A stretch of 64,000 nt of DNA from Flavobacteriaceae bacterium (GCA_016744415.1 JADGEL010000005.1:62001-126000); one strand, 5' to 3'. Positions 33,177 through 42,227 are shown, numbered from the stretch's first letter. Program-made: numbers and translations. Notes: a model not told the origin generated them from the letters alone.

Positions 33177-33878
33177 ATGAATAAAAGCCTCATTTTAGTA
33201 GCCATTATAGCAATTAGTATTTTTTCTTGTAGTAAAAAAGAAGGCGCTATGACTGTTCAAGGAAACATCATTGGCCTACAAAAAGGAACCTTGTATTTAC
33301 AAAAATTTCAAGACACTCTTTTAGTTTCTGTAGATTCTATACATCTAAATGGTGAAAGTAATTTTATACTTGTTGATGATTTAAAAGATCCTGAAATGTA
33401 TTACTTAAAATTAGATAAAAACGGTGATAATAAAATTGACTTTTTTGGAGAAAAAGGAACTATCACTATTAATTCTAAGTTAGATAAGTATGTAACTTCA
33501 GCTAAAGTTACTGGTTCTAAATCGCATGATTTATTAATAGAATATCGACAAATGGCTAGTCAATTTAGTGGCAAACGTTTAGATTTACTAAAAGCAACTT
33601 TCGACGCCCAATCTGCAAAAGATGACGAAGAAATTGAAAAATTAGATAAAGATTTACAACGTCTAATTAAAAACAGGTATCGTTATACAGCCAGCTTTGC
33701 TTTAAGAAATAGCACAAGCGAAGTTGCTCCTTATTTGGCTTTAACAGAATTATTTGATGCTCACATTACATTACTAGATACTGTTAATAATTCATTATCT
33801 AAAAAAGTAAAAGCAAGTAAATACGGAATTGCACTAGATGATTTTATCAAAGAAATAAAAGAAACTGAAGCTAATTAG
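33177..33878 (+). CDS. DUF4369 lipoprotein
   Basis: A 233 aa protein with a lipoprotein signal (Cys18, S-C-S-K-K). The N-terminal beta domain (G-N-I-I-G-L-Q-K-G-T-L-Y-L-Q-K-F near 29-44) is DUF4369, which in many Bacteroidota proteins precedes a thioredoxin-like domain. Here no C-x-x-C thioredoxin part follows; the remainder is helical. It may be a stand-alone binding lipoprotein. Its end overlaps the convergent DUF4442 gene by 4 bp. Confidence 0.8.
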   Translation: MNKSLILVAIIAISIFSCSKKEGAMTVQGNIIGLQKGTLYLQKFQDTLLVSVDSIHLNGESNFILVDDLKDPEMYYLKLDKNGDNKIDFFGEKGTITINSKLDKYVTSAKVTGSKSHDLLIEYRQMASQFSGKRLDLLKATFDAQSAKDDEEIEKLDKDLQRLIKNRYRYTASFALRNSTSEVAPYLALTELFDAHITLLDTVNNSLSKKVKASKYGIALDDFIKEIKETEAN

Positions 33879-34330
33879 TTTTTCACCTTTATACTCCATT
33901 CATATTCAAAAGTTGAAACTACTTCACCCTGTTCATCAACTCCAGAAGATATCATATTGATAGTTTGTCCCTCACCTGTTGCTATAGTTTTGGCAATAGC
34001 ATCTTTTATTTTACTACCATCTTTACAAGAAAATAAAATTTTACCTCTAGCTTTTTTTGTAAATACTCCCTTTTGTTGAGTTACCAACATTGAAATTTTT
34101 TTTCCGCACGTATCAATTTCTTTCATAACCAAAATGCCTGTAGTCAATTCAGATGCCATTCCTTGTGTTGCCCAATAAAGTGATCTAAATGGATTCTGAT
34201 TGATCCAGCGGTGTGTTACTTTTGCAATAACTTCATTATCAGAAATTGATGACAGTCTCACTCCAGAAAAATAAGCCGAAGGTAATTTAGTGAGTAAAAA
34301 TAAATTTAATTTTTGTGGCGTAAACTTCAT
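33875..34330 (-). CDS. DUF4442 hotdog-fold protein
   Basis: A 151 aa cytoplasmic protein with the hotdog-thioesterase-like layout. N-Q-N-P-F-R-S-L-Y-W-A-T-Q-G-M-A-S-E near 44-61 forms the central helix, followed by strands (G-I-L-V-M-K-E, I-S-M-L-V-T-Q). DUF4442 proteins resemble YiiD-type thioesterases, but catalytic activity is unproven. It is convergent with the DUF4369 gene and stands alone on its strand. Confidence 0.85.
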   Translation of the reverse strand: MKFTPQKLNLFLLTKLPSAYFSGVRLSSISDNEVIAKVTHRWINQNPFRSLYWATQGMASELTTGILVMKEIDTCGKKISMLVTQQKGVFTKKARGKILFSCKDGSKIKDAIAKTIATGEGQTINMISSGVDEQGEVVSTFEYEWSIKVKN

Positions 34331-34480
34331 ATCAAAGATTGTTTTACATTTTTTTTATAAAAATAACAATAATAAGCTTCTAGACCAAAACACATCCCAA
34401 TCACTTAATATTATTGATATTCTTAATAATATTTTACTACATAAATCATTTTTACAAATGTTAAAGTTTGTTAATTTTAG

Positions 34481-34528
34481 TACTATGCCTTGCATACTAC
34501 CTTTTTTTATACATATCTTTGCATAGTA
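34481..34528. promoter_or_regulatory. Inverted repeats framing the PadR operon promoter
   Basis: TACTATGC (34481-34488) and GCATAGTA (34521-34528) are a perfect 8 bp inverted repeat at the two ends of the promoter, with a third related site, GCATACTA (34492-34499). They sit on the -33 and immediately after the -7, ideal for repression by the PadR protein encoded two genes down. Confidence 0.5.
34490..34521 (+). promoter_or_regulatory. Promoter of the DUF4870-PadR-PspC operon
   Basis: TTG (34490-34492), a 21 bp spacer and TATCTTTG (34514-34521). The DUF4870 start is 28 bp downstream. Confidence 0.7.
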
Positions 34529-34549
34529 AAATAAAAGGCATAACATATT

Positions 34550-34981
34550 ATGAATAATAAAAATACAAATAACAATGCATTCTTAATTCATATTTCTGCA
34601 TTTGCAGGTTACTTTTTTCCATTAGGAGGTATCATAGCTCCCTTAATTTTTTGGCAAGTAAAAAAGGATGAAAATGAATTTTTAGATGCAAATGGCAAAG
34701 AAGCTGTAAATTTTAACTTGAGTTTTATACTCTATATATTTATTCTCGGCTTAACATTTATCCCATTTTTTATTAGGTCGATATTTAATAATATCAACAA
34801 TTTAGATCACATGCGTGATGATTTCTATTTTGATTTGACAAGTATGTTTGGGTTTATGGGAGGGATCTCTCTTATTGGAATTCTTGGAGTTATACGATTT
34901 GCACTTATCATTCTTGCAGCTGTAAAAGCTAATAACGGAGAGCTTTATAAATATCCCCTAACAATTAAATTTATAAAATAA
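34550..34981 (+). CDS. DUF4870 membrane protein
   Basis: A 143 aa protein with three to four membrane helices and the family pattern A-F-A-G-Y-F-F-P-L-G-G-I-I-A-P-L-I-F-W near 18-36, D-A-N-G-K-E-A-V-N-F-N-L-S near 46-58, and a C-terminal A-A-V-K-A-N-N-G-E-L-Y-K-Y-P. DUF4870 proteins are common near PspC and PadR genes in this phylum; function is unknown. First gene of the operon, 22 bp ahead of padR. Confidence 0.85.
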   Translation: MNNKNTNNNAFLIHISAFAGYFFPLGGIIAPLIFWQVKKDENEFLDANGKEAVNFNLSFILYIFILGLTFIPFFIRSIFNNINNLDHMRDDFYFDLTSMFGFMGGISLIGILGVIRFALIILAAVKANNGELYKYPLTIKFIK

Positions 34982-35003
34982 TAACGCATTAAAGCATGTA
35001 AAC

Positions 35004-35345
35004 ATGAAGATTGAAAACACAAAAGCACAAATGCGAAAAGGAGTTTTAGAGTACTGCATCCTCTCTATTTTAAGAGGTGGTGATGCTTATACATCCGAAA
35101 TTCTTGGACACCTAAAAGACGCTAAATTACTGGTGGTAGAAGGCACAGTATATCCACTTCTTACTCGCTTAAAAAATGCGGGGTTGCTCAACTATCGCTG
35201 GGAAGAATCTACCTCTGGACCACCACGTAAATATTACGGACTAACAGAAACCGGTAAACTATTTTTAAAAGAATTAAACACAACTTGGAGCGACTTAGTA
35301 TCAGCCGTTGACCTGGTAACAACTAAAAAACCAACAAAAAAATGA
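35004..35345 (+). CDS. PadR family transcriptional regulator
   Basis: A 113 aa winged-helix regulator: V-L-E-Y-C-I-L-S-I-L-R near 14-24, Y-T-S-E-I-L-G-H-L near 30-38, V-E-G-T-V-Y-P-L-L-T-R-L near 46-57 (recognition helix) and G-P-P-R-K-Y-Y-G-L-T-E-T-G near 70-82 (wing). It is the short PadR-s2 type without a long dimerisation tail. It overlaps the PspC gene by 4 bp (ATGA) and probably binds the repeats at 34481-34528 to control its own operon. Confidence 0.92.
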   Translation: MKIENTKAQMRKGVLEYCILSILRGGDAYTSEILGHLKDAKLLVVEGTVYPLLTRLKNAGLLNYRWEESTSGPPRKYYGLTETGKLFLKELNTTWSDLVSAVDLVTTKKPTKK

Positions 35346-37066
35346 ACAAGACTATAAACATAAATCTCGGAGGATTGTTTTTTCATATCGATGAAATTGC
35401 ATATCAAAAACTAAACCGATATCTAAATTCAATTCGTAAATCTTTGAGTGATGACCCACAAGGTAAAGACGAAATCATTAAAGATATTGAAATGCGCATC
35501 AGCGAACTTTTATCTGACAGAATTGTTGATGAACGTCAAGTGGTTAGTGAAAATGATATTGACGAAATTGTAAACGTTATGGGGCAACCTGAAGATTACA
35601 ACGTCGATGAAGAGTTGTTTAACGAAACTCCTTATACTAAAAGAACTCGCAAATCAACCAAGAAATTATACCGAGATGGCAATGATAAATTTTTAGGTGG
35701 TGTTGCTTCTGGTACAGGACATTATATTGGTATTGAACCAATTTGGTCTAGAATTATCTGGTTGCTTTTAGCTTTTGGTACAGGTGTCGGATTCTTTGCT
35801 TATATCTTGTTATGGATTTTACTTCCTGAAGCAAAAACAACTGCTGAGAAATTAGAGATGGAAGGAGAGTCAGTAAATATTGACAACATCGAAAAAAAAA
35901 TTCGTGAAGAGTTTAGTGAAATTTCACAAAAGGTAAAGGATGGCGCCAATGATATGGGCGAAAAAATATCAAGTGCCGATTATAAAAAATACAAAACAAA
36001 AGCAAAATCTGGTTTGCAAGAATTTTTAGATACAATTGGTAATATCATTATGGTATTATTAAAAGTATTTGCTAAGTTTATTGGAGCCTTAATTGTATTT
36101 ATTGCTGCTATCACGTTAATTTCTTTAATCATTGGTTTCTTTTCTTGGGGTAGCATTGAAGCTTTAGGAATTCAAACAGAATGGCTACAGGTATCTCCAC
36201 ATTTTTTCAATACGGCATTACCATACTGGCTAATTATCCTATTTGTGTTTATGGCTATTGCCATTCCGTTTATTGTATTGTTTATGTTGGGTCTTAAAAT
36301 ATTATCTAACAACTCAAAATCATTTGGTAAAGTAACTGGACTTACACTGTTAGCTATATGGATTGTTGCAATATTAGGCTTAACATTTTCAGGAATCGAC
36401 TTTTCTAGCCGCTACAAAAATGCTGGTACTGATACAACAAAACACGAATTAAACATTTCTCCATTAGATACTTTAAAAATATCGATGATTAAAAATGAGG
36501 ATTTTGACGATTATAGAAATAACAACCTCAGAATTATTGATACCGATGGTAAAAAACAATTGTTTTCTAATAATGTAGATGTTGATATCAGAAACAGTGA
36601 TACAGGTAGTCCATATATTAAAATCAGAAAATATGCACATGGACGCAGTAGAACAAAAGCTAAAGAGAATGCTAGAAAAATAGAATATCAATTTAATTTA
36701 ACAGATAAAAACCTTCAATTAAATAGTTTTTTCTTAAATGATTTCCCCAATGGATTCTTTGATCAAGACATTGATGTAATTATTTATTTACCAGAAGGCT
36801 ATACTGTTTACTTAGACAAATCGACAAGATATTATTTAGACGATGTAGCTAATGTTCAAAATATTTATGACACTAAAATGGTAAAGCATCATTATATAAT
36901 GACCGATAGCGAATTGGATTGTTTGGATTGCAATAAAAGTGATTCTAACACCGACGATGAAAATATTTATCTCAAAATTGATGATGACAGTGTAAATTTA
37001 AAAATCAATTCTGAAGATGGAGATGCCGAAGTTAAAATTGACGAAAATGGGGTTACAATAAAATAA
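35342..37066 (+). CDS. PspC domain membrane protein
   Basis: A 574 aa protein. Residues 1-95 form a cytoplasmic HAAS-like helical domain (Y-L-N-S-I-R-K-S-L-S...V-M-G-Q-P-E-D-Y). The PspC domain covers about 100-165 (K-K-L-Y-R-D-G-N-D-K-F-L-G-G-V-A-S-G near 101-118, ending W-I-L-L-P-E). Several membrane helices lie at about 235-345, and a C-terminal extracytoplasmic beta-rich domain follows (about 365-574), with an acidic, D/E-rich end. PspC-type proteins sense envelope stress; the coupled PadR and downstream GIN-domain lipoprotein make a recurring Bacteroidota module. Translation is coupled to padR. Confidence 0.9.
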   Translation: MNKTININLGGLFFHIDEIAYQKLNRYLNSIRKSLSDDPQGKDEIIKDIEMRISELLSDRIVDERQVVSENDIDEIVNVMGQPEDYNVDEELFNETPYTKRTRKSTKKLYRDGNDKFLGGVASGTGHYIGIEPIWSRIIWLLLAFGTGVGFFAYILLWILLPEAKTTAEKLEMEGESVNIDNIEKKIREEFSEISQKVKDGANDMGEKISSADYKKYKTKAKSGLQEFLDTIGNIIMVLLKVFAKFIGALIVFIAAITLISLIIGFFSWGSIEALGIQTEWLQVSPHFFNTALPYWLIILFVFMAIAIPFIVLFMLGLKILSNNSKSFGKVTGLTLLAIWIVAILGLTFSGIDFSSRYKNAGTDTTKHELNISPLDTLKISMIKNEDFDDYRNNNLRIIDTDGKKQLFSNNVDVDIRNSDTGSPYIKIRKYAHGRSRTKAKENARKIEYQFNLTDKNLQLNSFFLNDFPNGFFDQDIDVIIYLPEGYTVYLDKSTRYYLDDVANVQNIYDTKMVKHHYIMTDSELDCLDCNKSDSNTDDENIYLKIDDDSVNLKINSEDGDAEVKIDENGVTIK

Positions 37067-37143
37067 GATTGGTTTTATAAACAGTTCATCCAATAAATAT
37101 AACAGTTGAGTCAGTTAAAATATTCCTAGCAAGACTGAATACA

Positions 37144-37151
37144 TACATTTG
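37144..37151 (+). promoter_or_regulatory. -7 box upstream of the GIN-domain gene
   Basis: TACATTTG matches TAnnTTTG, but no TTG is correctly spaced. It covers an in-frame ATG at 37149, supporting the ATG at 37173 as the real start. The gene may have both its own promoter and read-through from pspC. Confidence 0.4.
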
Positions 37152-37172
37152 ATCAAACTAAATACTATTATT

Positions 37173-37886
37173 ATGAAAACAACAAAAATCACATTATTAC
37201 TCCTAGTTCTTTTGTCTGCAACATCTTGTATGTTTGACGGGTTTGGAATTCAAGGAAACAGAAATGTCGTTTCTGAAGACAGAAAAATAAATTCAGATTT
37301 CGAAACTATTAAAGTCAGTCAAGGAATTACAGTTTATTTAACTCAATCTGATGATATTGAAATGAGAGTCGAAGCCGATGAAAATATCATTGATCTATTG
37401 GTAACCGAAGTTGAAGGAGATGTATTAAAAATTTATTTCGACAAAAACGTATCGCGAGCAAAAGCTAAAAATGTTTATTTAAGTGCCAAAAAAATCAATA
37501 GTATAAAAACAAGTAGTGGTGCTGAAGTAAGGGCTGATGGGGTTATTAAATCAAAAAATATTGTTCTAAAATCTTCTAGCGGAAGTGAAATAAATGCAAC
37601 TGTTGAAGCGCTTTCGGTTACAGCATCTACCTCTAGTGGTTCTGAAATTGAAGTGAGCGGGTTTACAGAATCTTTTAATGGAAATGCTAGCAGTGGTAGC
37701 GAAATTGATGCTAGCGATTTAATTGCCAAAAATGGCAATGTCGGTGTATCTAGCGGAGCAGGAATTGATGTTCATGTTACTGACGAATTAACAGCTCGTG
37801 CTAGCAGTGGCGGAAATATAAGCTACGAAGGCAACCCCAGCTTAAACAAATCTAAATCTTCTGGAGGAAGTATATCTAAACACTAA
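37173..37886 (+). CDS. GIN-domain (DUF2807) lipoprotein
   Basis: About 237 aa from M-K-T-T-K-I, with a lipoprotein signal (A-T-S-C, Cys19). The rest is a repetitive beta-helix-like domain: S-S-G-A/S-E-V/I recurs about every 20 residues (for example S-S-G-A-E-V, S-S-G-S-E-I, S-S-G-S-E-I-D, S-S-G-A-G-I), typical of head-GIN domains. These proteins are thought to sit at the cell surface or periplasm, and their role is unknown. It follows the PspC gene by 106 bp, completing the DUF4870-PadR-PspC-GIN set. Confidence 0.88.
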   Translation: MKTTKITLLLLVLLSATSCMFDGFGIQGNRNVVSEDRKINSDFETIKVSQGITVYLTQSDDIEMRVEADENIIDLLVTEVEGDVLKIYFDKNVSRAKAKNVYLSAKKINSIKTSSGAEVRADGVIKSKNIVLKSSSGSEINATVEALSVTASTSSGSEIEVSGFTESFNGNASSGSEIDASDLIAKNGNVGVSSGAGIDVHVTDELTARASSGGNISYEGNPSLNKSKSSGGSISKH

Positions 37887-37991
37887 CTAACCGCAGTGTT
37901 TAAATTTTGGTTGAATAAAAGTTATATTCAAAGTCATTTTAAAAAACATGATTCTCTTTTAAAATCGATTAATTAACAACAACCAATCTTT

Positions 37992-38036
37992 GCAGTAACG
38001 TCTATTTTGTTGTTAAAAGGCGTTGCTGCTTTTTTT
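37992..38036 (+). terminator. Terminator after the GIN-domain gene
   Basis: GCAGTAACG (37992-38000) pairs fully, with one G-U, with CGTTGCTGC (38021-38029) and is followed by seven T. It lies about 105 bp past the stop, with AT-rich spacer between. Confidence 0.7.
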
Positions 38037-38097
38037 ATTCTGAATTTATTTCCGGATCTTTTGTTTAGTTTAGTAGCTGAGAAAAAATGAAGATATT

Positions 38098-39039
38098 CTA
38101 TTTCTTTGGTAAGAAAACTTCTGCCATCATACAACGTGCACTCCCACCACCACATGCTTCGATAGTTGCTAATGAGCTTGATAAAATAATACTACTCAAT
38201 TCAATTGTAGCTCTTTGTTCTTTGGTGAGGATTTTATCAGCTGAAGATGACATTACTGTATATCTTTGATTATTGTATCCGATAACTTGCAACATATTTC
38301 CTGCAAAATGAATCACTTGCTCTTCGGTAATATTAATGATTTTTTTTCCATCTTCTTTTAGATAATTCACTAACTGTTTACGCTCTTTTTTATCATCAAT
38401 TGTTTGCAAACAAATCACCACAAAATCTTCTGCCAATGCCATCATAACATTAGTATGATAAATTGTCATTCGCTCTCCGTTTACCGTTTGATTTGCGACA
38501 AAAGGAACAGGTGTATACTCAAAGTCCTCACAAAATTCGATTAGTAAATCTTCATCTGCTCTGGGAGATAAAGCACAGTATGCTTTCTTATTAATTCTGT
38601 CTAACAACAAACTTCCTGTGCCTTCTAAATAAATTTCTTCATCCTCTGCTGAAGTGTAGTCAACCACGTTCTCAATAACAAACCCTTTTTCTTCTAAGAC
38701 ATCTAAAACATCTTCTCTTCGTTCTTGTCTTCTATTCTCAGCAAACATTGGGTAAATAGCAATCGTACCATCCTGATGAAAAGAAATCCAATTATTAGGA
38801 AAAATAGAGTCTGGTGTATTGGGTTCTAGCATGTCTTCAAGAACAATAACCTCTACTCCAACGCTTCTTAATTTTACAACAAAATCATCAAACTCTTTTA
38901 AGGCTTTAGCCTGTATAGTCGCAGGCAATACATCATCAAATACTTTTTGATAATAATTATTTACAGTCGTTTGTTCATTCATCCTAAAGTTTACAGGACG
39001 AATCATGACTATAGTATTTGTTATTTGTTGCACTTTCAT
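38098..39039 (-). CDS. ctlX: Citrulline hydrolase-type amidinotransferase-fold protein (CtlX-like)
   Basis: A 313 aa guanidino-group-modifying enzyme. F-P-N-N-W-I-S-F-H near 88-96 and E-G-T-G-S-L-L-L-D near 143-151 are substrate-site motifs, H-T-N-V-M-M near 189-194 contains the catalytic His, and Cys303 in G-G-S-A-R-C-M is the nucleophile. The CtlX group is assigned to citrulline breakdown to ornithine. The arginase gene at 39.8 kb on the same strand yields ornithine as well, so both feed the same pool. A promoter on the minus strand starts close to the ATG. Confidence 0.82.
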   Translation of the reverse strand: MKVQQITNTIVMIRPVNFRMNEQTTVNNYYQKVFDDVLPATIQAKALKEFDDFVVKLRSVGVEVIVLEDMLEPNTPDSIFPNNWISFHQDGTIAIYPMFAENRRQERREDVLDVLEEKGFVIENVVDYTSAEDEEIYLEGTGSLLLDRINKKAYCALSPRADEDLLIEFCEDFEYTPVPFVANQTVNGERMTIYHTNVMMALAEDFVVICLQTIDDKKERKQLVNYLKEDGKKIINITEEQVIHFAGNMLQVIGYNNQRYTVMSSSADKILTKEQRATIELSSIILSSSLATIEACGGGSARCMMAEVFLPKK

Positions 39040-39046
39040 TTTTTTA

Positions 39047-39075
39047 CAAATTTAGTTGATTTTATTAACCTTCAA
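39047..39075 (-). promoter_or_regulatory. Promoter of the ctlX-like gene
   Basis: Minus strand TTG (39075-39073), an 18 bp spacer and TAAATTTG (39054-39047). The start codon at 39039 would leave a leader of only a few bases. Confidence 0.55.
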
Positions 39076-39119
39076 ATACAAAAAAGATACATATCACTTT
39101 TTTCTTTCGTGATAACTTC

Positions 39120-39127
39120 TATATTTG
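39120..39127 (+). promoter_or_regulatory. -7 box upstream of the sulfotransferase gene
   Basis: TATATTTG is an exact TAnnTTTG match; the -33 is not clear. It precedes the ATG at 39143 and overlaps an alternative start at 39125, favouring the later start. Confidence 0.45.
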
Positions 39128-39142
39128 TTTAAAAAATTAACT

Positions 39143-39748
39143 ATGAGCAAAGTATTCGGAATTGGATGGGCAAAAACAGGAACTACAACCTTGGGTAGTT
39201 GTTTTAAATTATTAGGCTACAATCATCAAACACAAGATTTAAAACTAACTTTAGATTTAGAAAAAAATGATTTTTCTAGAATCTTTGCAAGTGTTGATGC
39301 GCATGACACTTTTGAGGATTGGCCGTGGTTACTGCTCTACAAAGAAATGGATGCCCAATATCCAAATAGTAAATTTATTTTAACCACAAGAGAGCAAACT
39401 GGTTGGGTAAAAAGTTATAAAAACATGCTAAAAACTCAGGGTAGGGCTTCTGGACATATGAACAAAATAAGAACAATTCTTTACAGCTTACCTTTTCCTA
39501 ATGTAACAGAAGAACAATTGATTGAACGCTATGATAAGCATGTTTCAGATGTAAAAGAATATTTTAAAGACAGACCAAATGACCTGCTAATTTTAAATTG
39601 GAAAGATGGTGATGGGTGGAAAGAACTGTGCGGATTTTTAGGAAAGGATATTCCGACAGAAGATTTCCCACATGCCAATAAAGGTGATTACAAAAAGGAA
39701 GAACCCAATTATATTTTAAAGAGAATTAAAGGATTGTTTAATCGTTAA
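39143..39748 (+). CDS. Sulfotransferase family protein
   Basis: About 201 aa from M-S-K-V-F-G-I-G. The PAPS-binding P-loop G-W-A-K-T-G-T-T-T-L is at about 8-17, D-W-P-W near 59-62, and the T-T-R-E-x-x-x-W-V-K-S-Y element near 84-96 matches the PAPS 3'-phosphate site. It resembles the small eukaryote-like sulfotransferases found sporadically in marine bacteria. It stands alone, diverging from ctlX, with no glycan cluster nearby. Acceptor is unknown. Confidence 0.82.
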   Translation: MSKVFGIGWAKTGTTTLGSCFKLLGYNHQTQDLKLTLDLEKNDFSRIFASVDAHDTFEDWPWLLLYKEMDAQYPNSKFILTTREQTGWVKSYKNMLKTQGRASGHMNKIRTILYSLPFPNVTEEQLIERYDKHVSDVKEYFKDRPNDLLILNWKDGDGWKELCGFLGKDIPTEDFPHANKGDYKKEEPNYILKRIKGLFNR

Positions 39749-39822
39749 TATCTCTACACGCTAACTGGGGAGGCATTTCGACATATAACATATAAATAAC
39801 TGTAAACCTATTCTTGAGAAGT

Positions 39823-40788
39823 TTAATTTTTAAGCGATTTTTTTATTGTTTTAGTAATACAATCAAGAACGTCAAAGGCTGTTTCAGCCATTTTATTACC
39901 TTTTAAATCTAAAAGTGGGTTTACCTCAACAAACTCTACACAAACAACTTTATTAGATTTTATAATTTGATTCATAATTTGGGTTGCTTCTTCTTGATCA
40001 AATCCTTTTTTAACTGGAGTCCCAGTACCGTAAGAAATCATATCACAATCCATACTATCTACATCAAAAGAAATATAAATAACATCACAATTATCTAGCT
40101 TTAATAAAGCTTCATCTACACATTTCTCTAATCCTCTATATCTAATTTCTGAAACCGAATAATTTTTAATATTTAGACTTTCAATTTGTTTATCTTCTGG
40201 TTCTTCAGTATCTCGTACTCCAAAATAAACTACATCTTCTGCTAAAACTTTTACACCTGGTAAAGCAATATTTTTCATGCGCTCCCATAACTCCGATGTT
40301 TCACGATCAATTTCATTTATTTGAAAATCTAAATTATCTTCAGATAAAGCAGCAGCTAGAGGCATTCCATGAATATTTCCTGAGGGAGAAGTATATGGTG
40401 AATGAATGTCTGCGTGAGCATCAATCCATACAACTCCAATTCTTTTATTAGAATATGCGGCTTTAACTCCACTGATAGTTCCTAAAGCTGATGAATGGTC
40501 TCCTGATATAACTATAGGAAAAACTTTTTCTTGTAAAGTAACTTCTACATGATTACTCAATCTAGTGCATTGCCTTAAAACTTTACCAATCCTTTTAGCA
40601 AATGAATTGTTTACCTTGTTATAAATTGATTCATTCTCAGTGTCTACATCAACAAAATCAAATTGTTCAAAATAATTATTTTGTTTGTTTATTGCCGCAA
40701 TTTCTATCGCATCAATACCCATATCAGAACCTCTAGTTCCAGCTCCTATATCGGATCTGTTTTTAATTATTTTAATTGAACTCAACAT
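39823..40788 (-). CDS. rocF: Arginase family protein
   Basis: A 321 aa ureohydrolase with the dimanganese-binding motifs complete: G-D-H-S near 95-98, W-I-D-A-H-A-D-I-H near 121-129, and S-F-D-V-D-S-M-D near 238-245. Y-G-T-G-T-P-V-K-K-G-F follows, a form closer to arginase than to agmatinase. It converts arginine to ornithine and urea. It begins 14 bp after the citrate synthase gene on the same strand, an arrangement I consider characteristic of some Flavobacteriaceae. Substrate specificity is by similarity. Confidence 0.85.
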   Translation of the reverse strand: MLSSIKIIKNRSDIGAGTRGSDMGIDAIEIAAINKQNNYFEQFDFVDVDTENESIYNKVNNSFAKRIGKVLRQCTRLSNHVEVTLQEKVFPIVISGDHSSALGTISGVKAAYSNKRIGVVWIDAHADIHSPYTSPSGNIHGMPLAAALSEDNLDFQINEIDRETSELWERMKNIALPGVKVLAEDVVYFGVRDTEEPEDKQIESLNIKNYSVSEIRYRGLEKCVDEALLKLDNCDVIYISFDVDSMDCDMISYGTGTPVKKGFDQEEATQIMNQIIKSNKVVCVEFVEVNPLLDLKGNKMAETAFDVLDCITKTIKKSLKN

Positions 40789-40802
40789 ATCATTATAAAT
40801 AT

Positions 40803-42089
40803 TTATCTTTTTTCTACAGGAACAAAAGTTCTTAATGTAGCACCTGTATATATTTGTCTTGGTCTACCAATTGGCTCTTTCATCAATCTCATTTCTCTCC
40901 ATTGGGCAATCCAACCTGGTAAACGGCCTAGTGCAAACATTACTGTAAACATTTCTGTTGGTATCCCCATAGCACGATAAATAATACCAGAATAGAAATC
41001 TACGTTTGGATATAATTTACGATCTACAAAGTATGGATCATTTAATGCTTCTTGTTCCAAACCTTTTGCAATGGCTAAAATTGGATCGTCCACACCTAAA
41101 TCGGCTAATACCTCATCAGCTGCTACTTTAATAATAGTTGCTCTTGGATCAAAGTTTTTATAAACTCTATGCCCGAATCCCATTAAACGGAAAGGATCAT
41201 TTTTATCTTTTGCTTTAGCCATATACTTTGCTGTATCACCTCCATCTTCTTGAATATCTTTCAACATTTCTAATACCGCTTGATTTGCACCACCGTGCAA
41301 TGGCCCCCATAGAGCAGAAATACCTGCTGATAAAGAAGCGAATAAACCAGCATGAGATGAACCTACAATTCTTACGGTTGATGTAGAACAGTTCTGCTCA
41401 TGATCTGCATGTAAGATTAATAATTTATTTAAGGCGTTGGAAAGAATTGGGTTAATAACATATTCTTCATTTGGTTGTCTAAACATCATTTTTAAAACGT
41501 TTTCAACATAACCTAAGGAACTATCTCCATAATCTAAAGGTAGTCCTTGTTTTTTACGCATAGTCCAAGCGACCAATACAGGAAATTTTCCTAATATTTT
41601 TACAACTGAATTATACATATCTTCTTCTGAATCAACATTTACTGAAGATGGGTTAAAAGCAGTTAATGCACTTGTTAAAGAAGACAAGACACCCATTGGA
41701 TGTGCGGTCTTTGGAAATGCATCTATAATTTTTCTAACGTCTTCATCAACAATTGATTTCTTTTTAATATCGCTATGAAATTTATCATACTGTTCTTGGT
41801 TAGGTAGCTCACCAAAAATTAATAAATAAGCAATTTCTAAAAAGTCAGCTTTATCAGCTAACTCTTCGATAGAATATCCGCGATAGCGCAGGATTCCTTT
41901 TTCTCCTTCTAAAAAAGTAATTCCGCTTAAACATGCACCTGTATTTTTGTATCCAGGATCTATGGTAATTACACCATTTGTATTGCCTCTAAGTTTAGAA
42001 ATATCTATGGCCTTTTCATTCTCTGTACCAATGTATGTTGGAAATTCATACACTTCACTATTCACCTCTAATCTTGCTATATCTGCCAT
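40803..42089 (-). CDS. gltA: Citrate synthase (bacterial type II)
   Basis: A 428 aa enzyme that condenses acetyl-CoA with oxaloacetate. The N-terminal beta domain with T-I-D-P-G-Y-K-N-T and G-I-L-R-Y-R-G-Y marks the type II, GltA-like class. Catalytic residues appear in H-A-D-H-E-Q-N-C-S-T near 230-239, G-P-L-H-G-G-A-N near 267-274, and M-G-F-G-H-R-V-Y-K-N-F-D-P-R near 308-321. The following arginase gene is 14 bp away. A second, clearly different citrate synthase lies just upstream. Confidence 0.95.
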   Translation of the reverse strand: MADIARLEVNSEVYEFPTYIGTENEKAIDISKLRGNTNGVITIDPGYKNTGACLSGITFLEGEKGILRYRGYSIEELADKADFLEIAYLLIFGELPNQEQYDKFHSDIKKKSIVDEDVRKIIDAFPKTAHPMGVLSSLTSALTAFNPSSVNVDSEEDMYNSVVKILGKFPVLVAWTMRKKQGLPLDYGDSSLGYVENVLKMMFRQPNEEYVINPILSNALNKLLILHADHEQNCSTSTVRIVGSSHAGLFASLSAGISALWGPLHGGANQAVLEMLKDIQEDGGDTAKYMAKAKDKNDPFRLMGFGHRVYKNFDPRATIIKVAADEVLADLGVDDPILAIAKGLEQEALNDPYFVDRKLYPNVDFYSGIIYRAMGIPTEMFTVMFALGRLPGWIAQWREMRLMKEPIGRPRQIYTGATLRTFVPVEKR

Positions 42090-42192
42090 ATTTAAATCTT
42101 ATTATATTTTGTGTTTATTTTATTTTTTTTTCGCCATCAAATTTACAATTTTTAAATGTTCTTTAAAAGTATTTTAACATGGTTTATAACGA

Positions 42193-42227
42193 AGCCCTCA
42201 CTATTTAAAAGATAAATAATGAGGGCT
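42193..42227 (-). terminator. Hairpin after the second citrate synthase gene
   Basis: TAGCCCTCA and TGAGGGCT pair around a 19 nt AT-rich loop. The T run is weak, so termination may be partial. Confidence 0.5.

Noticed and set aside
37973-38155. A minus-strand frame ending in K-I-G-C-C, looking at first like a small peptide precursor
   Set aside because: It begins inside ctlX out of frame, has no start codon of its own after that gene, and its end coincides with the terminator hairpin of the plus-strand GIN gene.
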